NCBI RefSeq assembly: GCF_003351025.1
Contig: NZ_QPCG01000011.1
Location: 100,220-164,219, forward strand
Direction of reading: 5' to 3'
DNA length: 64,000 nucleotides
From: Mucilaginibacter endophyticus
GTDB lineage: Bacteria; Bacteroidota; Bacteroidia; Sphingobacteriales; Sphingobacteriaceae
Of this stretch, positions 42,358-52,539 are shown in pieces (the stretch's first letter is position 1; each line of letters starts with the position of its first letter). The position numbers were made by a program, and so were the translations under genes. The notes beneath the pieces are model-generated. The model was not told where the DNA came from and made no database searches. It saw nothing but the letters and a program-made list of their open reading frames with translations.

Positions 42358-42384
42358 TCATTTATAATCAACTAACGCTCTCGC

Positions 42385-43596
42385 TTATTTAATTCTTACT
42401 ACCCTGATATTATCAATAGCGGCCTCGAAATTTTGGACGGTGCTTGAGCCATCATTAATAAATTGGAATTCAATGCCGCCTGCACCGGTTGAACCAAGAA
42501 AATCCGTAAGGCTTGTGGCAGGGAAGCCTTTATTATCGACGAAACCTGTAAACGGAATAGTAACCGTTTGCCAACCCTTAGTTGTAAATGCGGCGGTTGC
42601 GCCCGAAGCTGTTTTCCATGGGCGATAAAGGGCTGCATAACTACCGTAATCTTTCAAAATTTGGATTGAGCCGTTTGTCCACGGTTTGGTAGCTGATATC
42701 TCAAACTTAACAGCATAATGGCTCAAGGTGTCTTTTAAATTAGCTTGAGGTACCCATTGTGCCGAGTTTATATTAATTGAGCGGCCGCCATTCCACCACG
42801 ACCAGTCACCGGCAGGAACATTTGATGCATTCATAATACCGTAATAACCGGTGTTGCCGGGATAGGTGGCTGTACTATTGGAAGTATTCGATCCCCAGGA
42901 AAAATTGTTTATATTATCGTAATTATTCAGTACTCCGTTTACGAAATTATGTACAGAATAAATGGTAGCAGCTTTACCTGATTTTGTTTCAACGCTTACA
43001 ATCCCCCCTGTTTGCGTTACACCTGCAGGTACTGCAAGACTGATGCTGGTACCGTCATTTGACGATTTAAAACTGGTAATATTAATTCCGCCGTAAACTA
43101 CACTTTTAACAAAGAAAAAGCTAAGCCCGTTGATCCTGACCGAGTCACCCGGATTGGCGTCCTCGTTGGAAACGCCTGAAATTGTGGGGGCAGGGGCGAC
43201 TATAGGGAACGAAAACGTGGTTTGGCCATGGTTGGTGATGTACTGTATGGTATTCAGTTTATCTGAAGGTACGGTCGGGAACGCAATAACAGCCGGAATC
43301 AGCGCGATAGCGCTGGTATCGGAAAACCAGGCATCATTGAATGAGCCTTTTACGCCGTCAAAATTGATAGCAAGTGCGCCTTTTAAATTTTTGCCCGAAA
43401 TAACTATCCATTGACCGGTACCAACGCTGCTTAAGAGTGAATCGCCGGGATGGGCTACATAATTGCGTATGGCTGTAATTACCGGAGTTCCCTTTGATGA
43501 TGAGGTTGCATCCTTTTTACAGGCGGATTGCATAATTGCGACTGTAGCAAGCAAGGCAAGTAGCAAACAGCTTTTAATATGATTGAATTTTTTCAT
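42385..43596 (-). CDS. Surface glycan-binding lipoprotein (IPT/TIG domains)
   Basis: The 403-residue protein has a lipobox (MQSAC, Cys26) and two IPT/TIG-type immunoglobulin-like domains (TPVITAIRNYVAHPGDSLL and APTISGVSNEDANPGDSVRI). A C-terminal jelly-roll-like region follows (SWGSNTSNSTATYPG, WSWWNGGRSININSAQWVP, GFPATSLTDFLGSTGAGGIE), with Trp-rich loops suited to sugar stacking. The layout matches surface glycan-binding proteins (SGBP-B class) of polysaccharide loci. It lies 35 bases after the SusD-like gene and before the BACON-GH5. It most likely holds xyloglucan at the cell surface; no catalytic residues are seen. Confidence 0.82.
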   Translation of the reverse strand: MKKFNHIKSCLLLALLATVAIMQSACKKDATSSSKGTPVITAIRNYVAHPGDSLLSSVGTGQWIVISGKNLKGALAINFDGVKGSFNDAWFSDTSAIALIPAVIAFPTVPSDKLNTIQYITNHGQTTFSFPIVAPAPTISGVSNEDANPGDSVRINGLSFFFVKSVVYGGINITSFKSSNDGTSISLAVPAGVTQTGGIVSVETKSGKAATIYSVHNFVNGVLNNYDNINNFSWGSNTSNSTATYPGNTGYYGIMNASNVPAGDWSWWNGGRSININSAQWVPQANLKDTLSHYAVKFEISATKPWTNGSIQILKDYGSYAALYRPWKTASGATAAFTTKGWQTVTIPFTGFVDNKGFPATSLTDFLGSTGAGGIEFQFINDGSSTVQNFEAAIDNIRVVRIK

Positions 43597-43631
43597 GATT
43601 TTAAGAATTATCTAAATGATTCTGAAAGCAA

Positions 43632-45239
43632 TTAATAATAAGGTACAGGAGCCTCTAACAACTTAGGATCTGCTGTTTGCTCATTTGCCGGTATAGGCAG
43701 CGTGAACGTATTAATGCTTGGCGGCGTTATTATCAGGCTATTGGCTGACGCTGTTTTAACTCCCGTAGCCGGATCATAGCTAAATTGCGAGCGGGGGATA
43801 TACGGCACTGCATCTTTTGTAGGTGTTATTTGCTTACTAATTATCGAGATTGCCTTATTAGGATCGTAATATGAAAGTCGCACCAGGTCAAACCAGTACT
43901 GGCCTTCAAACGCCAGCTCAATGCGCCTTTCCTTCATGATGATATCAGGAGTAAGTTCGGTAACAACATCAACACCTGCCCTGCTGCGTACCAGGTTGAA
44001 GTACATCAAAGCATCCGCGTTGGTAGTAGATGCATTATTGCCTAATAAGGCTTCAGCATAAATTAAATATACATCTGCAAGTCGTAATACCGCGTTATGT
44101 TCAATAGATGACCAAAGGTCCATCGTGGGAGAATTATTATCTGCCGCGGTGCCAACTACGTGTTTTTTAACGTTGACAGCGGTTGCCGTGTAGCCGCCGC
44201 CGGCCGCGTTAAGCTCAGGATACTTATCACCGGTAAGCATAAATGTAGCTTTGCGGCGTACCGAATCCTGGGTGGTATATTGGTTTGCAAGATCAATCGT
44301 TGGGCCAATTGCTCCGCCCCAGCCACCGCCGCCGGTAACGAGGCTGCCGCTTGGTGCAAATTGGGCTTGTATGGCATTACCTTGTCCGTAACCTACTCCA
44401 GGTGCCCATTGATAGGCAAATAATGATTCAGAATTGTCATTATACTGTGTCCGGAAAAGATTATAGTAATTTGGCAAAAGAGATAAACCGCTGGTTTTAC
44501 AAACATTACCGGCATAGTAAGCGGCGCTGTCCAGATCAGATTGATTACGTGAGCCTTTTTGGTTTAAGCCGGCCCTGCTTAAATAAACTTTTGCCAGCAT
44601 ACCCTGTGCCGACCAGGTGGTAACACGGCCAGGCTGATCAGTCCTGGGTAAATTGGCAACTGCATATCTTAAATCGTTAATAATAAACTTATATACGTCC
44701 TCAAGCTTATGGCGGGGTACCAATGGATTGGCAATCAGTTTGTCATTATCTTCTATAATCGGCACAGCGCCCCATAACTGGGCAAGATAAAGGTAAGAGG
44801 TAGCCCGGATAAACCTGATTTCGCCAATGGCGCCTGTTTTACTTTTTACAGATACACTGTCCGGCATTTTGGTATTAATAGCTTTAAGATTGATATTACA
44901 ATGTCCTATAACATTGTAAAAACTTTGCCATGCCGATGTTAATGTTCCGTTTTGTGGCGTGATGGAAAAGGTGGTGAGCTGAACAAGGTCGCCATTATAA
45001 GGCTGTAACATGTTGCCGCTCATGATATCTCCCATTCCAAGCAATGGGAAGTTGTTCCAGGTAGCCCAGGGCTGCGCGTAAAGTGTAGCCGTAGCCAATC
45101 TTAAATCCGACCCGCTTTTATAAAAGTTGTCGGTAGTGATACCGGTTAAAGGGGGGCGGGTGAGGTAATCTTTTTTGCAGCTGCTGATCATAATTATACC
45201 GATAACCAGCAAGACTATATTTATTTTGATACGTTTCAT
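43632..45239 (-). CDS. SusD-like glycan-binding lipoprotein
   Basis: The 535-residue protein has a lipobox (MISSC, Cys21), the SusD-fold helical repeats (VKSKTGAIGEIRFIRATSYL, YLAQLWGAVPII) and the family C-terminus with MKERRIELAFEGQYWFDLVR and LPIPANEQ. SusD proteins cap the SusC barrel and select oligosaccharides for import. It is separated by 11 bases from the SusC gene and by 35 from the binding-protein gene, the standard order. The length is normal. The bound glycan is probably xyloglucan-derived by context. Confidence 0.93.
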   Translation of the reverse strand: MKRIKINIVLLVIGIIMISSCKKDYLTRPPLTGITTDNFYKSGSDLRLATATLYAQPWATWNNFPLLGMGDIMSGNMLQPYNGDLVQLTTFSITPQNGTLTSAWQSFYNVIGHCNINLKAINTKMPDSVSVKSKTGAIGEIRFIRATSYLYLAQLWGAVPIIEDNDKLIANPLVPRHKLEDVYKFIINDLRYAVANLPRTDQPGRVTTWSAQGMLAKVYLSRAGLNQKGSRNQSDLDSAAYYAGNVCKTSGLSLLPNYYNLFRTQYNDNSESLFAYQWAPGVGYGQGNAIQAQFAPSGSLVTGGGGWGGAIGPTIDLANQYTTQDSVRRKATFMLTGDKYPELNAAGGGYTATAVNVKKHVVGTAADNNSPTMDLWSSIEHNAVLRLADVYLIYAEALLGNNASTTNADALMYFNLVRSRAGVDVVTELTPDIIMKERRIELAFEGQYWFDLVRLSYYDPNKAISIISKQITPTKDAVPYIPRSQFSYDPATGVKTASANSLIITPPSINTFTLPIPANEQTADPKLLEAPVPYY

Positions 45240-45250
45240 AAATCTTGATT

Positions 45251-48200
45251 TTAATTGTTTAGGGATAAATTGAGGCCAAATGTGTAAACACGCGGCTGGG
45301 CGTAATATCCATTATCTATACCTGCTGCTAATGGGTTCCATGAACCAATCTCAGGATCATAGCCGGTATATTTAGTGATGGTGAACACATTGGTTACGTT
45401 GACATATACCCTCAATGATCTTAATTTGATCTTATTCAAAAGGTTATTTGAAAAACTATATCCTAAAGCGATGCTTTTACACTTTAAAAATGAGCCGTTT
45501 TCGATGTATTTGTCAGAGAAGCGCTGGTTATCGTTACCCGTGGCCTGACTAATACGGACAATATTTGTAGATGGGTTTGTAATGTATACGTTATTGATGT
45601 CTGAGCTTGAACCATTCGGGTCTATCAATCCGATTTTTGCATAGTTGAACACAGACGGGAAATAGCCAAAGTTTTGATTCGGGTTATCTCCGTTAACTTT
45701 TAACTGGTTATAAACTTTATTACCATAATTGCCGGCCATAAAAATATTCAGGTCGAAATTTTTATAGTTGAAGCTGTTATTAATACCAAATTGAAATTTA
45801 GGCATAGGCGAGCCCAAAAAGGTTTGGTCGCTGGCGTCAATTTTGCCATCACCATTGATATCTTTAAAAATAACATCACCTACCCAAACACCACCTGAGC
45901 CGGGTGTTATAGGTATAGGGCCGCTGCCATTTTGAGGTAATGCCGGGTATTTTGCAAAATCGGCGGCGTTTTTATAAATGCCCAGTACCTGGTACCCGTA
46001 AAATTCGCCGATTGATCGGCCAACAACGGTTTTAGAAACAGTGCCGTAAATAGCGGGGGTACCATCAACCAAAGTAAGTACTTTGTTGATATTTCTGGTA
46101 AAATTGATGTTGGTGTTCCAATTGAAGTTTTTTGACCGGATATTTTGTGTGTTCAGTGAAAACTCAAAGCCCTTATTGCTCACTGCGCCAACGTTTACAT
46201 ATGGGGCCTGCACCGCGCCGGGTGAATATCCGCCGGCAGCAAATGTGCCTGAATAATACGGTAGGGTAAGACTAAGCAAAAGGTTATTGGTTTTGCGGTA
46301 ATAAACATCGCCGGTTAAGCTGATCCTTCCGTTTAACACAGTTGCATCCAAACCAACGTTATATGACTTTGTAGTTTCCCACTTGATGTTCGGGTTTCCG
46401 GTTGTAGTAGTTATTTGCGAATTTCCAGACAACCCGGTAGATATTGTACTTAACGTTGAACCATAAGCGTATTCGGCGATATTTTGGTTGTTTACCAATC
46501 CGTAGCCGAGCCTGAGCTTAAGGTCATTAATAGCTTTTACATTTTTAAGAAAGCCTTCGTGGTTAACTTTCCAGGCAAGCGCGCCGGAGTAGGTGGTATT
46601 CCACCGGTTAGCTTCAGCAAATTTCGATGAACCGTCATGACGTACGGTCGCAGTTAACAAATAACGGTCGTCATAAGTAAAGTTAGCCCTGCCAAAATAG
46701 GCCTCTAAAGCGCCCTGTCCTTTAACACCGGTATTGGTTGCGGTCGTAGCATCGCCGCTGCTGATTGTCTGTACATTATTACTTGCAAAATTGGTCCGGG
46801 TAGCCGATACGCCGCTATTTTTAAGCAATTGGGCTTCATGGCCGGCAACTACGTTTACCCAGGATTTTTTTGCAAATGTGTGCTGGTAGGTTAAATAATT
46901 TGAAATTGAGTTATAGAAATTTTGTGCACTTGATGCCGTACCGTTGTTGTTGGTCTTTGTATAAGCGCCCATAACATAGCTTGGGTTAAAATAATCTTCA
47001 GTTGCAAAGTCAAAATTCCCGGCCACCTCATTGCGCAAGGTTAAATCTCTGGTGAATTGGATTTCCGCGTAAGCATTGCTGAATAGCTGATAACGGCTTT
47101 TAAAATCTTTCACAATAGTTGCTATCGCAAACGGGTTAGTGCCCACAGCACCATAAATATTAGGATCATTACCACCCCATGTACCATCAGGGTTTTTTAC
47201 AGCTACGTCGGGCGTTTGGTTAAGCGCCTGCAGAATTACACCTGTATTGGAAGTGGTTACATTTTCGGCTACATGTGCCAGGTTCAAATTGATGCCAACC
47301 TTTAACCAATCAGTAGTTTTATTATCAATATTTGCTTTAACCGAAGTACGTTTAAAATCCGAACCCAGTGCTATTCCTGTTTGTGAAAAGTAAGTTCCTG
47401 ATATATAGTATTTTGTTCTGTTATCTCCGCCGCTGACGGATAAATTGTGGTTTTGCATTGGCGCTGTACGGAAAAGCGCTTTTTGCCAGTTGGTACCCGG
47501 TCCAAGATATTGCGGATTTGCATATTGCGGCCGCAGGTCATAACCGATAATGGCCGATTTCTCATTCATGAAGGTGGCGTACTGCCTTAAATCCATTACG
47601 TCATAATATTTAGGCAGTTTCTGCCAACCCTGGTAGCCGTCATAACTGATAAGCGGCGGACCAGCTGAACCTTTTTTAGTGGTGATAATAATTACACCGT
47701 TAGATGCCTGCGAACCGTAAATGGCTGTGGCCGAAGCATCTTTCAACACATCTATCGAAGCAATATCTGATGGGTTGATGCTGGATAACGGGTTAGTGCC
47801 ATTGCCCGGAATGGCCGATTGTCCATTCGGCGGGATCTGTACACCGTCAATTACATATAGTGGAGGAGCACCCGTGAAACCACCTAAACCGCGGATCTGT
47901 ACATTAACGTCGCCACCTGGCTGACCTGACACCTGTTGCACTACTACACCTGCAACCCTTCCCTGCAAGGCCTGATCAAATGTGGTAGGTTGCGCCTTTA
48001 AAATGTCTGCGGCTGTCACCGATGATATCGCGCCGGTAAGGTCATTTCTTTTCCGCGTGCCGTAACCAATTACAACAACTTCGTTTAGGTCGCTGGTTGA
48101 AGATTTAAGGACTACGTTGATAACCGTAGATGAGCCAACGTATATTTGCTGCGAATTGTAGCTTATAAAACTAAAAATCAGGATGTCTCCATTTTTTGCA

Positions 48201-48412
48201 TTGATAGTATAGCTACCATCCGCTCCGGACAGCGTGCCTGTTGGCGAATCTTTTACTTTAATGGTTACACCGGGCAATGGCTGGTTATTGTCTGCACTGG
48301 TGATCTTACCTGTAATTTTAATGCTTTGTGCGTAACCTGTAAGGTTTAATAACAGCAAAGCTGTAAACAGGAGTAATACATGTCTTAATCTTTTTCGTAA
48401 ATCTTTTTCCAT
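45251..48412 (-). CDS. SusC-like TonB-dependent outer-membrane transporter
   Basis: The 1053-residue protein has a signal peptide (to about residue 29, NLTGYAQS), a carboxypeptidase-regulatory-like domain (ITGKITSADNNQPLPGVTIK), a TonB-box-like stretch (EVVVIGYG), the plug domain with VLKDASATAIYGSQASNGVI and a large beta barrel ending GLNLSLNN. It imports large oligosaccharides with SusD, driven by TonB. It is the first gene of the minus-strand operon. A candidate HTCS operator lies about 430 bases upstream at 48841-48872, implying a long leader. Confidence 0.94.
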   Translation of the reverse strand: MEKDLRKRLRHVLLLFTALLLLNLTGYAQSIKITGKITSADNNQPLPGVTIKVKDSPTGTLSGADGSYTINAKNGDILIFSFISYNSQQIYVGSSTVINVVLKSSTSDLNEVVVIGYGTRKRNDLTGAISSVTAADILKAQPTTFDQALQGRVAGVVVQQVSGQPGGDVNVQIRGLGGFTGAPPLYVIDGVQIPPNGQSAIPGNGTNPLSSINPSDIASIDVLKDASATAIYGSQASNGVIIITTKKGSAGPPLISYDGYQGWQKLPKYYDVMDLRQYATFMNEKSAIIGYDLRPQYANPQYLGPGTNWQKALFRTAPMQNHNLSVSGGDNRTKYYISGTYFSQTGIALGSDFKRTSVKANIDNKTTDWLKVGINLNLAHVAENVTTSNTGVILQALNQTPDVAVKNPDGTWGGNDPNIYGAVGTNPFAIATIVKDFKSRYQLFSNAYAEIQFTRDLTLRNEVAGNFDFATEDYFNPSYVMGAYTKTNNNGTASSAQNFYNSISNYLTYQHTFAKKSWVNVVAGHEAQLLKNSGVSATRTNFASNNVQTISSGDATTATNTGVKGQGALEAYFGRANFTYDDRYLLTATVRHDGSSKFAEANRWNTTYSGALAWKVNHEGFLKNVKAINDLKLRLGYGLVNNQNIAEYAYGSTLSTISTGLSGNSQITTTTGNPNIKWETTKSYNVGLDATVLNGRISLTGDVYYRKTNNLLLSLTLPYYSGTFAAGGYSPGAVQAPYVNVGAVSNKGFEFSLNTQNIRSKNFNWNTNINFTRNINKVLTLVDGTPAIYGTVSKTVVGRSIGEFYGYQVLGIYKNAADFAKYPALPQNGSGPIPITPGSGGVWVGDVIFKDINGDGKIDASDQTFLGSPMPKFQFGINNSFNYKNFDLNIFMAGNYGNKVYNQLKVNGDNPNQNFGYFPSVFNYAKIGLIDPNGSSSDINNVYITNPSTNIVRISQATGNDNQRFSDKYIENGSFLKCKSIALGYSFSNNLLNKIKLRSLRVYVNVTNVFTITKYTGYDPEIGSWNPLAAGIDNGYYAQPRVYTFGLNLSLNN

Positions 48413-48840
48413 GTTAATTGGGGTTCATAATTGTTAGGTTAATTGGTTTATTTATTTGTTTGGTGTTGGCACCCTTATATCCACCGCATATCACGCTTAA
48501 ACTGTTAAATTGAAATTGCTGACACCTTGATTACAATAGTATTTCAACTGCTGGTGCCCTAAGGCAATTCAATACACATGCACACTTTTTAAATTCATAT
48601 GCAATACCAACCTGATTGCGGGCGGAGTATTTGCGATAATTCCTGAAATGGTTTTTTTTAATGGTTTGCCGTGCGAATAACACCGCTGCTAATAAGTACG
48701 CGTTTTGGCATAATGCTCAGTTAAATCAGACTATTTATAAATTGGTTATCTCGTCTGCGCCGTTGTTCAGGCGTCGGACACGCGGTAATGGTATAGAACA
48801 TACCGCTTTATGGAGGATGAAATTATGTGGTATATTACAA

Positions 48841-48872
48841 TCGATTGTTTCTAAATAGGGGTACAAATGTTA
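48841..48872 (-). promoter_or_regulatory. Candidate HTCS operator upstream of SusC (copy 2)
   Basis: On the minus strand it reads TTAACATTTGTA, then CCCCTATTT and AGAAACAATCG, closely matching the site at 27792. The direction is toward the SusC gene, whose start is about 430 bases away. Confidence 0.6.
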
Positions 48873-49128
48873 ATTTTATTTAACTAATTGTTTCTTAGAG
48901 CTTTATGTTTATTTTTGATTGATTTTGCGGCAAAAAAAAAGGAAAAAGGGAAACAAATTCGTAATGGAATAACTTAAATGCTCAATTCAACGCCAGCTTA
49001 AAGTGTTTTGATCTATATAGAAACGTAATCTCGGAAAGAGGATTAGCAAAATATTTATGAAGTAGTTTGAAAAGATCAGGTTTTAATCTGCGACGATTTG
49101 CTGAAAATTGAATTAATAAATAAGAGGA

Positions 49129-49157
49129 TTAACATTTGTATCCCCATTTGCCAACAA
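49129..49157 (+). promoter_or_regulatory. Candidate HTCS operator upstream of GH39 (copy 3)
   Basis: TTAACATTTGTA, then TCCCCATTTG and CCAACAA; the following TAG is also shared with copy 1. It lies 86 bases before the GH39 start codon at 49243. Confidence 0.6.
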
Positions 49158-49242
49158 TAGCAGGCGTATCGCCGTTTACCTTTGCTACTTTAACCAATAG
49201 CTACTTTGGATCTGTCTGTAAATGCGATATCCACCGCTTAAT

Positions 49243-50832
49243 ATGAAAAGAAAAATTTTACCAATTATTTTAGGGAGCCTGTTTTTTAGTAACGTTTTTG
49301 GCCAGGGTAACAGCCCGCAAAAAACGGATCAAGTTAAACGGACTATCAGCGTCGATTTTAAGAAGGAAAAAGGGAAATTCAATACGTCGTTCAATTTGTG
49401 TGTCGGGGCGGGGCGCGCAAATGAGGGTTTGAGGGCCGACTGGCAGCAACAGCTGGCTACTGTAAGAAATGAATGCGGTTTCAAATATATCAGGATGCAC
49501 GGTTTGCTGACGGATGATATGGCTGTTTACCGTGAGGACAGGAACGGAAACCCGGAATATAACTATCAATATGTTGATGCCCTGTACGACTATATTTTGA
49601 GTATAGGCATGAAGCCTTTTGTTGAGTTAGGGTTTATGCCTGGCGCGCTGGCAAGTGGTAACAAAACCATTTTTTGGTGGAGAGGGAATGTAACACCGCC
49701 AAAAGACTATAAGAAATGGGAAGGCCTGATCAGGAATCTCACTCAGCATTTTACAGCACGCTATGGAACTGATGAGGTTAAGACGTGGTATTTTGAAGTT
49801 TGGAATGAGCCCAATCTGAAAGATGGCTTTTGGACAGGTTCTCAGGATGACTACTTCAAGCTTTATCAGTATAGCGCACAAGCCATTAAAAGCGTAAACA
49901 AGACTTATAAAGTTGGCGGCCCTGCTACAGCAGGAGCAGCGTGGGTGCCAGAAATGATAAATTTCTGTAGCAAAAATTCGGTGCCGATTGATTTTATCAG
50001 TACACATGCCTACGGCGTTAATCAGGGCTTTTTGGATGAATATGGTTCAACCGGCACTGTACTTGCTAAAAATAAGGAAAGCATCAGCGGTGACGTATGG
50101 AATTCACGCAAACAAATAAAAGAATCTGCAATTCCCGACCTCGAATTACATTACACGGAATGGAGCTCATCTTATACTCCTGCAGACCCGCTTCATGATA
50201 GATACCACGAAGCAGCATACATCCTTGAAAAGCTTAAGCAAACAGGGGCTGCCGCTAATTCCATGTCGTATTGGACTTTTACCGACATTTTTGAAGAAGC
50301 GGGGCCCAGGTTCACCCCATTTCATGGTGGATTTGGCTTGATGAACACGCAGGGGATAAAGAAGCCGGCATTTTTTGCCTATTCCTTTTTAAATAAATTA
50401 GGCGAAACAGAAATAGCGGATCAGGATAATTCATCCTGGGCTTGTAAAAATACAAAAGGTGATGTTCAGGTGTTACTTTGGGATTATACTTATACTTTAC
50501 CTGATTCTGTTAACAACCAGTCTTATTATACCCGCGATTTGGCTGCTAAAGCAAAAGGAGAGGTAGAATTGGTAGTATCCGGTATGCCCGGGGGAAAATA
50601 CAGGTTGGAGGTTTATCAAACTGGTTACAAAGTAAATGATGCCTACACCAGCTATCTTTCCTTTAATAAACCGGATCAGCTTAGTAAAACCCAGGCCGAT
50701 TTGCTTAAAAAGCAGAATAATGGCGCGGCAATTCTGAAAGAGAATATCACCGTAAGCAGTTCAGGAACATTTTCAAAGAAACTTCAGATCAGGGAAAATG
50801 ATGTTTTCCTGATCAATATGATCAAGCTTTGA
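49243..50832 (+). CDS. GH39 beta-xylosidase-like
   Basis: I use ATG 49243 (MKRKILPIILGSLFFSNVFGQ, a signal peptide) rather than the Met at 49222. The 529-residue protein has the GH39 clan-A barrel (FKYIRMHGLLTDDMAVY, SIGMKPFVELGFMP), the acid/base Glu189 in FEVWNEPNL, and the nucleophile Glu306 in LHYTEWSSSY. GH39 members mostly release xylose from the non-reducing end of xylo-oligosaccharides. It is followed 159 bases later by a carboxylesterase on the same strand. In a xyloglucan locus it is an unusual addition; its substrate could be short xylans or beta-linked xylose. Confidence 0.87.
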   Translation: MKRKILPIILGSLFFSNVFGQGNSPQKTDQVKRTISVDFKKEKGKFNTSFNLCVGAGRANEGLRADWQQQLATVRNECGFKYIRMHGLLTDDMAVYREDRNGNPEYNYQYVDALYDYILSIGMKPFVELGFMPGALASGNKTIFWWRGNVTPPKDYKKWEGLIRNLTQHFTARYGTDEVKTWYFEVWNEPNLKDGFWTGSQDDYFKLYQYSAQAIKSVNKTYKVGGPATAGAAWVPEMINFCSKNSVPIDFISTHAYGVNQGFLDEYGSTGTVLAKNKESISGDVWNSRKQIKESAIPDLELHYTEWSSSYTPADPLHDRYHEAAYILEKLKQTGAAANSMSYWTFTDIFEEAGPRFTPFHGGFGLMNTQGIKKPAFFAYSFLNKLGETEIADQDNSSWACKNTKGDVQVLLWDYTYTLPDSVNNQSYYTRDLAAKAKGEVELVVSGMPGGKYRLEVYQTGYKVNDAYTSYLSFNKPDQLSKTQADLLKKQNNGAAILKENITVSSSGTFSKKLQIRENDVFLINMIKL

Positions 50833-50991
50833 CAGCTATTCAATTGACCGGGTTTTGTATTTACATAAAGCTCATGGTTGATGCTTTAGTCGCCGGTGCT
50901 GAACATTATTTCACGAAACTATACAACCTTAGTTCAGATAGTTGTGAATCAAAACCGCTTAAATTAGTTTTAGTCAGTCAACTATGATTAT

Positions 50992-52539
50992 ATGAGACAT
51001 TTGATTTGTACACTTACTTTAGTACTTGCTATTACAGTTGTTCATGCACAACCCGCCCCGGTTAAGGTGAAAGAAGGGTTGCTACAGGGAACAGCTGAAA
51101 ATGGCCTTTCAATTTATAAAGGTATTCCGTTTGCTGCGCCGCCGGTCGGCGAGTTACGCTGGCGTGCACCACAGCCAGCCGCAAAATGGGACGGCATCCG
51201 TATGGCTGATAAATTTGCGCCGGAACCGATACAGGGAGCGGCCCCTTTTTCTGGAAAAAGTGAAGATTGCCTGTACCTGAACGTTTGGTCGCCGGCTAAG
51301 TCACCGCGCGACAAAATTCCGGTACTTGTATGGATCTACGGCGGAGCTTTTAATTGGGGTGGTACTTCCGAACCTGCTTATAACGGAGAATATCTTGCAA
51401 AAAAAGGGGTAGTTTTAGTAAGTATCGCCTATCGTGTAGGTCAGCTCGGATTTTTAGCACACACCGAATTAAGTGCCGAAAATCCAAACCATGTTTCGGG
51501 GAACTATGGCTTATTGGATATGATAGCTGCCCTTAAATGGATAAAGAAAAATATCGCTGCTTTTGGGGGCGATCCTGGCAGGGTAACTATTTTCGGTGAA
51601 TCGGCCGGAGGCATTGCAGTTAGTATGCTATGTGCAAGCCCTTTGGCTAAAGGATTATTCGTGGGAGCCATCTCCGAAAGCGGTGGCTCATTTGGCCCTA
51701 CACGGGTCACAACTTACCCGGGCGAAAACATGAAAAGCCTTCATGACGCGGAGGCCGCGGGCGCAGCATATGTTAAAGGGGCCGGGTTTTTGTCAATTGC
51801 CGATTTACGAAAAGTAGATGCCGATAAACTTCCGGGCGTACGCGGACTTGCCTGGCCTGTTGTTGATGGTTGGGTGATCCCCGACGATCAGCATACGCTA
51901 TACGAGGCCGGTAAATACAACGATATACCGGTATTAATAGGTTACAACTCTGATGAAGGCGCGAGTTTTTCGCCGCCTAAAACTCCCGAAGATTATGTTA
52001 ATGCTGTAAAAAACCGCTATGGGAAATTTGCTGATGAATTGATCAAGGCTTACCCTCCGGGCACAGGTAAGTTTGCAAAAAACGCCCGCGATTTGACCCG
52101 CGATGCGGCATTTGGCTGGCATACCTGGAGTTGGGCTACATTACAGGCAAACGGAGGTAAATCAAAGGTTTATTATTATTATTTTGATCAGCACCCTGAA
52201 TATCCCGCGGGCTCTCCGCAGGAGGGGTATGGATCGCCCCACGCGCAGGAAGTTGCTTATGTATTCAGGACGCTTGACGCTTCAAGTCGGCAAACAAGTA
52301 AAACAGACCTGAATATCTCAGATGCCATGAGTACTTATTGGACAAACTTTGCAAAGTATAGCGATCCCAATGGCCCCGACTTAGCTAATTGGCCGGTGTT
52401 TAGTACTGCTCAACCCACGGTTATGTACTTCTCCCAAACTGCCCATACGGGCCCTGTTCCAAGCGAAAGCGCTTTAAAGGTGTTGGACGCTTATTTCAAA
52501 TGGAGGCGTTCGCCCGATGGCAAAACCGGTGTTCAATAA
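50992..52539 (+). CDS. Type-B carboxylesterase (CE10-like)
   Basis: The 515-residue protein has a signal peptide (to about residue 19, VVHAQ), KGIPFAAPPVGELRWR near the start, the oxyanion loop VWIYGGAFNWGG, the nucleophile Ser204 in IFGESAGG, the acid in YNSDEGASF, and the His in GSPHAQEVAYVF. These carboxylesterases cleave acetyl and other small esters; in polysaccharide loci they may remove O-acetyl groups. It follows the GH39 gene. Whether it acts on acetylated xyloglucan is inferred from place only. Length and motifs are complete. Confidence 0.86.
   Translation: MRHLICTLTLVLAITVVHAQPAPVKVKEGLLQGTAENGLSIYKGIPFAAPPVGELRWRAPQPAAKWDGIRMADKFAPEPIQGAAPFSGKSEDCLYLNVWSPAKSPRDKIPVLVWIYGGAFNWGGTSEPAYNGEYLAKKGVVLVSIAYRVGQLGFLAHTELSAENPNHVSGNYGLLDMIAALKWIKKNIAAFGGDPGRVTIFGESAGGIAVSMLCASPLAKGLFVGAISESGGSFGPTRVTTYPGENMKSLHDAEAAGAAYVKGAGFLSIADLRKVDADKLPGVRGLAWPVVDGWVIPDDQHTLYEAGKYNDIPVLIGYNSDEGASFSPPKTPEDYVNAVKNRYGKFADELIKAYPPGTGKFAKNARDLTRDAAFGWHTWSWATLQANGGKSKVYYYYFDQHPEYPAGSPQEGYGSPHAQEVAYVFRTLDASSRQTSKTDLNISDAMSTYWTNFAKYSDPNGPDLANWPVFSTAQPTVMYFSQTAHTGPVPSESALKVLDAYFKWRRSPDGKTGVQ

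Larger units (their letters stand above)
42004..42384. other. Intergenic stretch with two similar terminators
   Basis: About 380 bases between the binding protein and the BACON-GH5 gene. It holds two related hairpins (42166-42195 and 42329-42357), each flanked by TTAAAAA on one side and CAACTAAC on the other. This looks like the 3' end of a gene copied once, perhaps after loss of a second binding-protein gene. No ORF is supported. Confidence 0.45.
48413..49242. other. Divergent promoter region between SusC and GH39
   Basis: About 830 bases with no supported gene. It carries two candidate HTCS sites, one reading toward SusC (48841-48872) and one toward GH39 (49129-49157). A plus-strand frame at 48661-48858 lacks protein-like composition and is ignored. 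Confidence 0.5.

Noticed and set aside
48661..48858. 65-residue plus-strand frame in the SusC/GH39 gap
   Set aside because: Random-like composition; the candidate HTCS site overlaps its end.
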